A stretch of 64,000 nt of DNA from NCBI RefSeq assembly GCF_021389935.1, contig NZ_CP089979.1:2957001-3021000 (forward strand), read 5' to 3'. The notes under the pieces were generated by a model. That model did no database searches and was not told the origin of the DNA. It saw only the letters and a program-made list of their open reading frames with translations. Origin of the DNA: Fulvivirga ligni. Its GTDB lineage: Bacteria; Bacteroidota; Bacteroidia; Cytophagales; Cyclobacteriaceae. The translations under genes and the position numbers were made by a program. Below are positions 53,447-62,900 of this stretch, one piece after another. The first letter of the stretch is position 1. The number at the start of each line of letters is the position of its first letter.

Positions 53447-54262
53447 ATGAAATACTACGTTAAATATTTTTTACTCTTTTTCCTATTTTCCACAACAGCT
53501 TTTGCCGCTGAGGTAGATACTGTTACTACCCACAGTACATCCATGAACAAGGATATCAATGCTGTGGTGATTACTCCTAAAAGCTATTCTAAAAAGAAGC
53601 AGTTTCCGGTGGTGTACCTTCTCCATGGCTATTCTGGTAATTATAAAGAATGGGTAAGGAATGTACCTAAGATTAAAGATTTGGCCGATCAATACGGGAT
53701 GATTATCGTTTGCCCTGATGGTAATTATGGCAGTTGGTATATGGACAGCCCAGTGAAAAAGGAATCGAAATTTGAGACTTACATCGTAAAGGAATTGGTT
53801 AGTTATGTAGACAAAAACTATAGTACTATTGCCAAAAGAGAAGGGCGTGCCATTACTGGCTTGAGCATGGGAGGTCATGGAGGCCTTTATCTGGCATTCA
53901 GAAATCAGGATGTTTTTGCCAGTGCAGGAAGCATGAGTGGAGGTGTGGACTTAAAGCCGTTTCCAAATAACTGGGAATTAGCCAGTTTACTAGGCACTTA
54001 TGCCGAGCATCCAGAAAATTGGGAGGCTAACAGTGTAATTGAACTGACTCACCTGCTTACGCCTAATTCATTGGCCATTTCTATTGAGTGTGGTACGGAT
54101 GATTTCTTTTATGCTGCCAATGTAAAGCTCCATGAAAAGCTAGTTTACCATAATATTCCTCACCGTTTTACCTCAAGCCCTGGCGGACATACCTGGGAGT
54201 TTTGGAGTAATGCTATTGATTATCAGCTGGCGTTTTTTAACGTTCAGTTCAATAAGAAATAA
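53447..54262 (+). CDS. Secreted alpha/beta-hydrolase esterase (esterase D/feruloyl-esterase-like)
   Basis: The product has 271 residues. A signal peptide ends near TTAFAAE (20). VVYLLHGYSGNYKEW holds the oxyanion strand. Nucleophile S140 lies in the elbow GLSMGGHGG, the acid is probably in IECGTDDFFY, and the catalytic His is in SPGGHTWEFW. The fold matches the esterase D family, which includes carbohydrate acetyl- and feruloyl-esterases. The secreted form suggests work on extracellular esters. It is monocistronic. Confidence 0.9.
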   Translation: MKYYVKYFLLFFLFSTTAFAAEVDTVTTHSTSMNKDINAVVITPKSYSKKKQFPVVYLLHGYSGNYKEWVRNVPKIKDLADQYGMIIVCPDGNYGSWYMDSPVKKESKFETYIVKELVSYVDKNYSTIAKREGRAITGLSMGGHGGLYLAFRNQDVFASAGSMSGGVDLKPFPNNWELASLLGTYAEHPENWEANSVIELTHLLTPNSLAISIECGTDDFFYAANVKLHEKLVYHNIPHRFTSSPGGHTWEFWSNAIDYQLAFFNVQFNKK

Positions 54263-54268
54263 ATCAAA

Positions 54269-54300
54269 TCACCAAAACTGTTTAAAAGCAGTTTTGGTGA
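54269..54300. terminator. Hairpin between convergent genes
   Basis: TCACCAAAACTG (54269-54280) pairs perfectly with CAGTTTTGGTGA (54289-54300). The T-tracts on either side are poor, but the position between two convergent stops suggests a shared terminator. Confidence 0.55.
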
Positions 54301-54305
54301 AGTAT

Positions 54306-54533
54306 TTATATTACCATCATGCAAGTGATGAAACCGCCTATTAATGTTAATTGCGTTATAAAGCCTATCCACCAGTTTTTCTTTCTGGCCTTTGGTGTGT
54401 AAATGGTTTTGAAGTCTCTTTTTCCAAGGTAGAATACCAGCCGGATTAAGGCTCCAAGCCAAACTGTAAACTGAGGCTGAACCTCAGCTGCGTTTTTAAC
54501 ATCGAGGTCGCTATTTTGAGAGTTTTCTTTCAC
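54306..54533 (-). CDS. Small membrane protein downstream of the DUF2268-like peptidase
   Basis: The 75-residue protein has two likely membrane stretches (VWLGALIRLVFYLG and WWIGFITQLTLIGGFITCMM) separated by a basic loop (KRDFKTIYTPKARKKN). It begins 2 bp after the metallopeptidase stop, so translation is coupled. No family is recognised. The layout suggests a small partner or anchor for the secreted peptidase, which is inference only. Confidence 0.7.
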   Translation of the reverse strand: MKENSQNSDLDVKNAAEVQPQFTVWLGALIRLVFYLGKRDFKTIYTPKARKKNWWIGFITQLTLIGGFITCMMVI

Positions 54534-54535
54534 TA

Positions 54536-55417
54536 TTACTGTGACATGAAAGAATTAAGGTACCCACTTTTACTCAAAAAGCTTTGATAATCAGCAATAT
54601 TTAGGATTTCCTTAACGGCAGTTTTTTTATCTTCAGCGTTCTGGTAGTAAGCTTCGCATATTTTATACCCCATCCAATAGCCCATATCCTTCGGCATACC
54701 TTCTTTTCTTTTGCCACCATATAGCCAGCCATGGTAGTTTTTGTCATTCATTATTTGAGTAAAATCCTTGCATAACTCTTCTTCATGTTCACTGCCATAT
54801 TGAAATGAATATCGGTCACTGAGGTCGGAGTCAATCATAAGGCCGGCAATGAAATCAGCGGCCCCTTCTCTTATGCACTGCCCTAGTAAGGTGATCGATT
54901 TAGGATAGTTCTGATTGAAATGCACAGATTCATGCGCTACCATAAACTCGGCCGTAGCGAGTTGACCTTGTAGCACTTCTACTCCTATGATTATGCCATT
55001 TTTGGAGGCCGTTCCGCCAGAATTGAAAGCCCCTATCACATAGTAGGTGGTAGGAAATTGTGCCTCAGGATAGAGAGATGCTAGCTTCTTATAATAAGTA
55101 AGTATCTTCTGATTAACGATGCTGAGATCTAACTTGTCGCGAATAGCCAGGTAATCGTCTTTTCGTTTTTTTACCGTTTTTAGAAGGTTTTTATCGCTCT
55201 CAATTCTGTAGGGAATAAAGTCCTTGAGGCCGACGGAACCCTGGTCTAAGTATTCAGAAAATGGATTTTTTTCTATGTCCATTTTATCATAAGCAGCCCA
55301 GAAATTATCTATGTCTGTAGTGATAAATTGAGCCTCACCTGGATCAGACGACATAAGCGATTGAGCAAAGAGGGCAAACGGTAAGCAACTGAATAATAAG
55401 GTAATAATAGGTTTCAT
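54536..55417 (-). CDS. Secreted putative zinc metallopeptidase (DUF2268-like)
   Basis: The product has 293 residues. A signal peptide ends near ALFAQS (20). The zinc motif HESVH is at 162-166 (MVAHESVHFNQN), with a likely third ligand E184 in CIREGAADFIAGL, a gluzincin-like arrangement. TTYYVIGAFNSGGTASKNGI precedes it, as in DUF2268/GldB-type proteins. It may be a lipid- or protein-cleaving periplasmic enzyme. The C-terminal part is helical. It is co-transcribed with the small membrane protein. Confidence 0.85.
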   Translation of the reverse strand: MKPIITLLFSCLPFALFAQSLMSSDPGEAQFITTDIDNFWAAYDKMDIEKNPFSEYLDQGSVGLKDFIPYRIESDKNLLKTVKKRKDDYLAIRDKLDLSIVNQKILTYYKKLASLYPEAQFPTTYYVIGAFNSGGTASKNGIIIGVEVLQGQLATAEFMVAHESVHFNQNYPKSITLLGQCIREGAADFIAGLMIDSDLSDRYSFQYGSEHEEELCKDFTQIMNDKNYHGWLYGGKRKEGMPKDMGYWMGYKICEAYYQNAEDKKTAVKEILNIADYQSFLSKSGYLNSFMSQ

Positions 55418-55474
55418 AGGTAAATTAGGTTTTTACCTAGAGACATGTGAAAATTACGAAGGTTGCAATTTTTT

Positions 55475-55515
55475 AAATAAAAAAGCCGGTGTATTCATTA
55501 TAATACACCGGCTTT
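55475..55515 (-). terminator. Terminator of the LRR lipoprotein operon
   Basis: AAAGCCGGTGTATT (55482-55495) pairs perfectly with AATACACCGGCTTT (55502-55515) around a 6-nt loop. A T-rich tract follows on the minus strand, 16 bp after the stop of the last LRR gene. Confidence 0.9.
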
Positions 55516-55531
55516 CATACTATATATTCAA

Positions 55532-57043
55532 TCAGTTACAAGTCACATTGTCTTCAATGTAAATAGTGGTACCATGCAAAGTTTCAAGATCACATACATC
55601 ACTAGGTATAGATGTAAGGTTGTTGGCCGCGAGGTTTAGGGTGTTAAGATTAGTGAGCTGACCAATCTGCTTTGGTATAGCGGTCAGTGAGTTATCTCTT
55701 AAATTGAGGTAGGTCAATTGAGTCATTGAGCCTATGGAAGTAGAGACCTGAGTTATGCTATTGCTTTCCAGATGCAAATAGGTTAATGAGCTGAGACTCC
55801 ACATTTCTTCGGGAATGGTGGTGATATTATTGCTCCAGAGTGTCAAAAACTGAAGAGATGGGAAGTCATCAATATAGGTAGGAATAGTTTCTATTTCATT
55901 GCTCGTTAATATCAAATTCTCCAGCTTCGGCATCTCGCTTAAGGGCTTGGGAATTGAGGTGAAAGCATTGCTGGAAAGATTCACATAATCTACATTTATT
56001 AAATTGCTCATTTCTTCTGGTAAGTCAGAGATCAAATTATCACTCATCCAAAGAAGCTCCAGACTTTCTATTTCAGTGATAACAGTAGGGAAAGAGGTGA
56101 GACCTGCACTTGCCATTCTGAGCTGTTTTAAGGATGTGAGATTGCTAAAGCTTTCCGGTAAGTCACCAATGTTATTATCGGAAAATGAAAGGCTTTCTAT
56201 TAATGTCAATTTGGTGATTTCAGGATCAAATTCAGTGAAATCATTGCTAGTCAAATTGAGGTATCTGATTTTATTCAATGCTCCAAAATTATCTGGAAGT
56301 TCTGATAAGCTGTTTGCTGATGCGTTTAAAGTGGTTAGATTAGTTAGCTGAGTAATTTCATCGGGCAGCTCCGTAAGTTGATTGCCACTTAATCTGAGCA
56401 CTTCCAGGTTAGTTATATTGCCTAATTCATGAGGTAGAAAAGTGAGCTCGTTATATTCAAGATCGAGTATTCTAAGCATTTCAAGTTGATCAATCTCTCT
56501 TGGTACATATTTTAGCTTTGTTTCATCTAAAAGCAAGTTAGTTACTTCATCACCGCTATTGACGGTTACCCTGTTCCAACTGCTTAAATCAGCATTTTCA
56601 CTGTCCCATCCCAATTCATTTCCAGGGTTCAGATTATCTATTTCTGTCAGTACTTCTTTATCTGATAGTACAAGACTCACATCCACCATATATTCCGCAG
56701 TACTTCCATCTTCCGCGGTAACGGTATACATTACAGGGAAAGCGAAATTTTGAGGGCCAGTAGGTGAAACGGTAGCTCCTTCACTGATTTCTATTTCAGG
56801 GGTTAGGGCAGTTCTGTCTATCCAGCCGGTGTAAACTACTGAAATGGTCTTAGAAGATTCTTCTATGGTTAAATCCAAGTCACCATTTAGCGTAGAGTTT
56901 TCACTGTTGGCAAACATAAAGCTGGTGATTTCTTTCTCATCATTCAGCTCTACCGGAGTAGGGGCATCGTCATCTTTTTTACAGCTGTAGAGCGATGTTA
57001 GTATTATTAATGTCAGGAGGTTGAGGTAATATATAGTTTTCAT
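55532..57043 (-). CDS. Surface-type leucine-rich repeat lipoprotein (long paralog)
   Basis: The product has 503 residues. The lipoprotein signal ends LYS-C, and the residues after Cys (KKDDD) match the Bacteroidota lipoprotein export signal for surface display. Residues ~35-130 are a strand-rich domain ending VTAEDGSTAEYMV, shared with the three neighbouring paralogs. Residues ~150-480 are about 14 LRRs of 23 residues (LPDEITQLTNLTTLNASANS pattern). The C-terminal cap has two cysteines (DVCDLETLHGTTIYIEDN). It probably binds proteins or glycans at the surface. It is last in a three-gene operon. Confidence 0.92.
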   Translation of the reverse strand: MKTIYYLNLLTLIILTSLYSCKKDDDAPTPVELNDEKEITSFMFANSENSTLNGDLDLTIEESSKTISVVYTGWIDRTALTPEIEISEGATVSPTGPQNFAFPVMYTVTAEDGSTAEYMVDVSLVLSDKEVLTEIDNLNPGNELGWDSENADLSSWNRVTVNSGDEVTNLLLDETKLKYVPREIDQLEMLRILDLEYNELTFLPHELGNITNLEVLRLSGNQLTELPDEITQLTNLTTLNASANSLSELPDNFGALNKIRYLNLTSNDFTEFDPEITKLTLIESLSFSDNNIGDLPESFSNLTSLKQLRMASAGLTSFPTVITEIESLELLWMSDNLISDLPEEMSNLINVDYVNLSSNAFTSIPKPLSEMPKLENLILTSNEIETIPTYIDDFPSLQFLTLWSNNITTIPEEMWSLSSLTYLHLESNSITQVSTSIGSMTQLTYLNLRDNSLTAIPKQIGQLTNLNTLNLAANNLTSIPSDVCDLETLHGTTIYIEDNVTCN

Positions 57044-57060
57044 TTTTTTTTATGTTTTAA

Positions 57061-57927
57061 TTAATCACATGCGCCAAAAATGGTAGTGCCATAGGTATCC
57101 TTCAAATTACATATTTCTTCAGGTACATTACTCCCATGTCCATTGCCATTGATGTAAAGGCCTTTAAGGTTGGATAACTCGCCTATTTCTTTTGGTATAG
57201 AATTCAGTTGACGACAATTATCGAGATGTAGCCTGTAAAGTTTTTTTAACTGGCCAATCTGAGGAGATACGTAGTTAAGCTCACTGTTTATGCCACAAGA
57301 AAAGTATTCAAGGTTAGTCAACTTACCTATTTCATCTGGTAATATCTCAAAATCATTCATGTGAATAAGTAATATCTTGAGGTTCTTTAAATACTGAATT
57401 TCAGGTGGAATATTCGTTAAACCGATGTTACCAAGAGTCAACTTGGTGATCACCCCATTAACCATTTCAATTCCATCCCAATTCTCTATATCATCCGATC
57501 TAACGTCCCATTCTAGCCCCCAGCTGTCAGGATTAGCATTGTAAATAGCTACCAGAGCATCCTTTTCATTCATGACTTTCACTTCGTAGTCAGCAGTAGA
57601 TCCATCTTCAGCCGTTACCGTGATGGTGCTCTCATTGCTGAAATCATAGGCGCCAAAGACATTAATGGTAGCGCCTGAAGATACTTGAATGTGGGGTACG
57701 AGTGAAGTTTTTAAAGTGGCACCTGGAAGCACAGCTGTTATGGTGTGATTTAGGGTGTCAATTTCCCCAATCACATTGCTGCCGATCGGGTTTTCGCTAA
57801 TGAGAAATTGAAAGGATAATAATTCCTTTTCACTACTCAGCATAACTGGGGCTGGGCCATCGTCATCAGAACCGCAGGCTGTAGCCAACAGAAAAAATGT
57901 CAATAATATAAATGCTGTTTTTTTCAT
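57061..57927 (-). CDS. Surface-type LRR lipoprotein, short paralog
   Basis: The start at 57927 (MKKTAFILLTFFLLATAC) gives 288 residues. The frame is open to 58002, but that overlaps the upstream gene and lacks a signal start. The lipobox LATA-C is followed by GSDDDG, a surface export signal. The shared strand domain (SSEKELLSFQFLISENPI to AEDGSTADYEV) precedes ~5 LRRs and the two-Cys cap EICNLKDTYGTTIFGACD. It lies 16 bp after the next paralog and 17 bp before the long one. Confidence 0.9.
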   Translation of the reverse strand: MKKTAFILLTFFLLATACGSDDDGPAPVMLSSEKELLSFQFLISENPIGSNVIGEIDTLNHTITAVLPGATLKTSLVPHIQVSSGATINVFGAYDFSNESTITVTAEDGSTADYEVKVMNEKDALVAIYNANPDSWGLEWDVRSDDIENWDGIEMVNGVITKLTLGNIGLTNIPPEIQYLKNLKILLIHMNDFEILPDEIGKLTNLEYFSCGINSELNYVSPQIGQLKKLYRLHLDNCRQLNSIPKEIGELSNLKGLYINGNGHGSNVPEEICNLKDTYGTTIFGACD

Positions 57928-57943
57928 ATTCATAATTTTAGAG

Positions 57944-58801
57944 CTATTCGCAAGGGGTACTGCCTCTGGATATATAAGTTTCGTACATGTCTTCCATCTC
58001 ACATATTTCTGAAGGGATGGCGCTTAAACCAGTGCTATAAATGTCTAATTGAAATAAATGGGTCAATTGCGAAATTTCTGTTGGAATGGAAGTAAGGTTC
58101 GGATTATTGTCTAATCTCAAATACTCAAGGCTTCTTAGGCTTCCAATTTTTGGAGAAATCGTTCTTAAAGGAGGATTGGAACCTACTGAAAGCACCTTGA
58201 GGTTTTTCAGGCCTTCGATTTCATCAGGAATTTCACGCAAAACGTTTTCGCTAAGAATTAAAGTCTCAAGGTTACTTAGGTATCTAATTTCAGGTGGTAA
58301 ATAGTATGCATTATTGTTGGAGAGATCCAATCCTACCACTGAGCCATTACTCATTGTAACGCCGTCCCAGTTCTCTAAATCATAGGTGCTTGAACTCCAT
58401 GAGGCAGCACCAACTCGGGATAGGCTTATTAAGGCATCTCTTTCATTCACTACCGTGATGGTATATTCTGATTTAGTGCCATCTTCAGCGGTGATGGTCA
58501 TGGTGATTTCATTATTAAAATCATAAGCTCCATGAATGTCGGTGGAGGCGCCTTCTGAAACTCTTATTTGGGGCACTAATGAGCTCTTCAGTGTAGCACC
58601 GGGAAGCACAGCTAGCACAGTATGATTGGCACTATCTACTTCACCTATCACATTGCCATCAATCGGGTTTTCACTAATTAAAAATTGAAAGGATAATAAT
58701 TCCTTTTCACTACTTAGCATAATTGGGGCTGGGCCATCGTCAGACCCGCAGCCTGAGAATAAAATGAGGCTTGCCCAGCAGATAAAAATAAATTTCTTCA
58801 T
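57944..58801 (-). CDS. Surface-type LRR lipoprotein, short paralog
   Basis: The start at 58801 (MKKFIFICWASLILFSGC) gives 285 residues. The frame extends to 58870 without a plausible signal, so the later start is chosen. The lipobox LFSG-C is followed by GSDDG. The strand domain and ~5 LRRs follow (EIRYLSNLETLILSENVLRE), with the cap EICEMEDMYETYISRGSTPC. Its 5' leader (GATTGATTTAGGTTTAAT on the plus strand) is nearly identical to that of the 58969 gene, pointing to a tandem duplication that included the leader. Confidence 0.9.
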   Translation of the reverse strand: MKKFIFICWASLILFSGCGSDDGPAPIMLSSEKELLSFQFLISENPIDGNVIGEVDSANHTVLAVLPGATLKSSLVPQIRVSEGASTDIHGAYDFNNEITMTITAEDGTKSEYTITVVNERDALISLSRVGAASWSSSTYDLENWDGVTMSNGSVVGLDLSNNNAYYLPPEIRYLSNLETLILSENVLREIPDEIEGLKNLKVLSVGSNPPLRTISPKIGSLRSLEYLRLDNNPNLTSIPTEISQLTHLFQLDIYSTGLSAIPSEICEMEDMYETYISRGSTPCE

Positions 58802-58968
58802 GATTGATTTAGGTTTAATAATCACAAAGTTATTATCACTGCCCTTGGGCGGGTAGGAGGTATGTAACACTCTTTAGGAAATATGTAACATATGCCTTAA
58901 AAATGCCTTGCAAGCATCATAAAGTATTATTCAATTAGGGTTTAACTTTTAATATGTTACAAAAAGAA

Positions 58969-59832
58969 TTACTCACATGGGGTAGATTCAGTGTACACAT
59001 CGGTACCATAGAGATCTTCCATTTCGCATATTTCAGCTGGTATTACGGTTACGCCATTGTTATAAAGTCCCAGATAGTAAAGTTTAGTGAGCTGAGCAAT
59101 TTCAATGGGTAATTCTGTTAAATCCGTGCTTCCAAATATGGCTAATCTCTGTAAGTTTTTTAATTGGCCTATGGTGGCAGGTATCTTATTCAGGTTTTCA
59201 TTAAGGGCAATAGTTACAGATCTAAGATTCTGTAGTTTCCCAATCTCTTCTGGTAATTCCGTTAAAGGGTTATCGATGAGAACAAGTGATTCCAGATTTT
59301 TAAGATAGGCAATCTCAGGTGGAATTTCATAGCACAATACCTCGCTTAAATGAAGCCCGGTTACACTGCCATTATTAGTGCTAACGCCTTCCCATTCGTC
59401 CAGATTATTGATAGTAAAGTGCCAGGGCGTTAGGAGAGAGGTCTCTGCTAATTTCATAAGGGCCTCTTTTTCATTTACCACGGTAACTTCATAATTCTTG
59501 GTGGAGCCATCTTCTGCAGTAACTGTGAAATTAACAGCAGAGTTGAAGTTGTAAGCCCCTAGTAAATCTACAGTGGCCCCCTCAGAAACCACAATGTGAG
59601 GAACCAATGATGATTTTAAAGTAGAACCAGGCAAAACTATAAGTACTGATTGGTCTACGCTGTCAATTTCACCGATGGTATTGTAAGTAATGGGGTTATC
59701 CTTAATGAGAAATTGAAAGGATAATAATTCCTTTTTACTACTGAGCATTACTGGAGCAGGGCCGTCATCCTCAAAACCGCAGCCTGAAAATGAGATGAGA
59801 CTTGTACACAAAATAAACATAAGATTCTTCAT
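58969..59832 (-). CDS. Surface-type LRR lipoprotein, short paralog
   Basis: The 287-residue protein has a lipobox at ISFSG-C (Cys18) followed by the acidic GFEDDG. The shared strand domain runs to about residue 125 (AEDGSTKNYEVTVVNEKEAL). About five LRRs follow (IAYLKNLESLVLIDNPLTE, IAQLTKLYYLGLYNN), then the cap EICEMEDLYGTDVYTESTPC. It is separated from the next paralog by 167 bp that hold ATGTAACA-type repeats and probably a promoter for the three-gene unit. Confidence 0.9.
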   Translation of the reverse strand: MKNLMFILCTSLISFSGCGFEDDGPAPVMLSSKKELLSFQFLIKDNPITYNTIGEIDSVDQSVLIVLPGSTLKSSLVPHIVVSEGATVDLLGAYNFNSAVNFTVTAEDGSTKNYEVTVVNEKEALMKLAETSLLTPWHFTINNLDEWEGVSTNNGSVTGLHLSEVLCYEIPPEIAYLKNLESLVLIDNPLTELPEEIGKLQNLRSVTIALNENLNKIPATIGQLKNLQRLAIFGSTDLTELPIEIAQLTKLYYLGLYNNGVTVIPAEICEMEDLYGTDVYTESTPCE

Positions 59833-59905
59833 GATTGATTTAGGTTTAATTGTAACAACGGCTAGAAGGCATATATCCTAACTTAGGAGATATGTAATAT
59901 TGGTA

Positions 59906-59960
59906 ATAAAAAATGCCTCAATAATTACTTTCAAATTAAGAAACAATAACACATGAGGCA
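59906..59960 (-). terminator. Probable terminator of the GxGYxYP gene
   Basis: TGCCTCA (59914-59920) pairs with TGAGGCA (59954-59960) around a 33-nt loop, followed on the minus strand by a T-run (complement of 59908-59913). The stop codon is 12 bp upstream. The long loop lowers confidence. Confidence 0.5.
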
Positions 59961-59971
59961 CTTTTTATCCT

Positions 59972-62900
59972 TTATTTTTTTATAAATTTTCTCACAAAAG
60001 ATCCATTTATGTTTGTTAATTGAATTAAATACGTGCCAGCTTTCAGTTGACTGATGTCAATCGACTGCCCCGGCTCTATTACGGTACTTGAAATTCTGCT
60101 CCCAGAAAGATCGAATATCTCCATGTGAGTAGACTCTTGTAATCCAATAATATTCAAGGTGTGGGTGGAAGGATTGGGATAAATTTTCAAGTCTTTATTC
60201 CCTTCTATATCGTCCTCTTGAGCCACGCGAGCATAGGCCGCTGCCGAGCTGGAGCTTATACGCAGCCAGTTGATGTTCCATCCACCAGCGGTGGCCTTTA
60301 TAGCCAGCTGTTGCTGACCAGAATTGAGGTTAACAGTATGAGAAACAGTGGTCCAGTTTTGCCAGCCTCCTGTATTTGAAATATTTACAGTACCATAAAC
60401 AGGTGAACCGCCTGCATTTTCAAGCTGCAAAGTTCCGGTGCTGTTGGGGCTGGCCACCCTGTACTCCACCATATAACTACCTGATGCCGGTACATTGATG
60501 TCATAAACCATCCAATCGTCTGCATCTATATAGCCAACATTGTTGCCACCTTCTACGCAACTTTCAACCTGTATGCCCGATTGCAGCGAGAAGCTCTCTC
60601 CTTCTATTTGAATAGAGAAAGTAGAGGTTGAGCCCCCCAGTTGTTTGAATGTAGCATCATTTCTTCCCAAATCATTTGAAATAGACTCCACAAAAAGCTC
60701 GGAGTTACGGTGCCTGATATAACTTCCCGGCAAATTATATGATTCAAAAGACTGTTTTGAGCCATCTGCGAGGCCAGCCCTGAGATAAAAAGTGGCATCT
60801 TGTTTATAACCATCGGTATTTTCATAATCATCCAGCCATACTTCTCCGCTTCTGTGCCTGAGGTATCTGTTAGGGAAGTTTCTTGACTGGAATGACACAC
60901 CTGCACCTGCCAGGCCTGGTACCATTTTCCAGTAGGCATCATTTACAGGAGAGATGTTGGCGTCTATCCTGCCTCTGGAAGAAGCATGTCTGATATATCT
61001 ATCCGAAAAATTATGTGACTGCCATGCAGAATAGCCTTCCGGGGGCTCAGGCAAACCATTTCCTGGATTTACATTCAGTCCGTTTGCTTCTCTTATGAGC
61101 TGAAAAATATGGTCTGGTCTAACTACTACATAATTGCTGTTCAAGGAATTAGCCACATTTTTAAAGCTGGTAGGCGTTACTCCCTGCCAGGGCTGAGCCT
61201 GTATGATGATAAATCTCGGAGAGTTGCCGTCCCAGTTTTCTGAGGCATAACCAATATGATCCTTCATGGCCTGCTCATTGGTGCAATAATTACAGGATAG
61301 TGCCATGCCGGGCATGCTATTGTTGTAAATGCTGAGGCCACCGCCGGTATTCTGTGCTGTTAATCCAAGTAATGAGGGAGCATGGTTGGCAAAGCTCTGT
61401 CCTACATTTTGGTTAATACCACCTGTGATGGTATTCCAAATGGTCACCACCCTGAAACCAGCTCTTTTGGTATAGTCTTCGGTAGTAGTGACAAATCGAT
61501 TTAGCGAGGTTGCATTAGGATAGCTGTTAGGGTATGAATACCCATAACCGGAAGGACCGGAAATCAGATTATCATTATTAGTAGCCGTTTGATAATAAAA
61601 GTTCAATGCTCCTGGCATGGCGTCCAGCATAGCAGGTGAAAGTGTCCAGCCAATAGGCACTGAGCCTCTGTCAGGGTTATTCCATAGTTTACGCATGAGG
61701 TGCTCAACATATTGTAAATTGTCACCATCACTCAGAATAAAGGCTACATATAGCTTGTTTTGAAGCGCTGGCTTGGCAGGAGGCGCTGAAACATTTACTG
61801 TTCTGGGCATACCACTGTGAACCGTAAGGTTGGTAGACCAGTCACTGGCAATGGTGGCAATACCATAGTTAGATGCCCTTTCCACACCGGGGCCTTCTTC
61901 TGGCCACCAGCCCATATAATTAGCTCCTGCTGGCATAGAGCTTAGAAAATTATTGAGTAATTCGCTTTCTCCTGAAACGTTAGGATCCAGCCATATTACG
62001 GCAGCACCGAGCGCAGTGGCATATTCTCTTAAAGCAGCTTTATGTGCATTGGGGTTCAAGCCTATGAGCACTCTTTTGTCAAGTCCAGACCAGTAATTGT
62101 TAAATAAGGTCTGGTATACCTGAAGTTTGCTGGTAAATTGCCCACGCATGTCCATGACTATGGGCAGATTATAAGGTGCTGATGTGAGCCTGCTTACCAG
62201 AGAGGGAGCTACCACAAGCGCATTTTGGTTAGCAGCCAGCGTGGTGGCCAGGTTGATAGTGTGGGGCTGGCCATTATCATATACAATAATGCCATCTATC
62301 TCATTCAGGTATTTGCTGATCAGGTCCCATTTGTCAGCGGGCTCATTGTAGCCTAAGCCCAATGAATTTAGCCAGGTATACTGACCTTCTGCAAAGGCAT
62401 CACCCTCATAAGAAAATATACGAGGTTGTGTTTTGTTTACAATACCTTTCAGTGAGGCAAAGAGCACCATCTCATCAGTCGATTGGCTACGATTCACCCA
62501 GAGGCGATCTACTTTTATGTAGGCCCCACCATGCCAGAACACCCTAAGCTCTATGGAGTGACCATCAGCAGGAATGGTAAAAGGTAATGAGAAGTCATTA
62601 TAGGTTGAAGCCGTAGCAAAATCCTGACGATTGATAATTCTGGAGGCCAATCCCTGACCTGTGGTGGCATCTCTGACATCAATGGTCACCATAGGATCAT
62701 TGTTAGCGGTGTTGTTGTCTACTTTTATCCTGAAGTTAGCTGTGTTTCCGCCTGCAGGTAAAGTAGTTACATAAGGGCCGTAAATCATGTGCTGGTTAGG
62801 TGCATCTATTCCTGTTTGACATAGCCATCCATCCCCATCAATATGACCGGTGTTATGGCCTAAGGCGGGGCCTTCAGCTTCCCAACTTTGTGAGGTCTCC

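Noticed and set aside
57928-58002. Longer N-terminus for the 57061 LRR lipoprotein
   Set aside because: It would overlap the upstream gene's 3' end and place a non-hydrophobic stretch before the lipoprotein signal. Starting at 57927 gives a standard signal.
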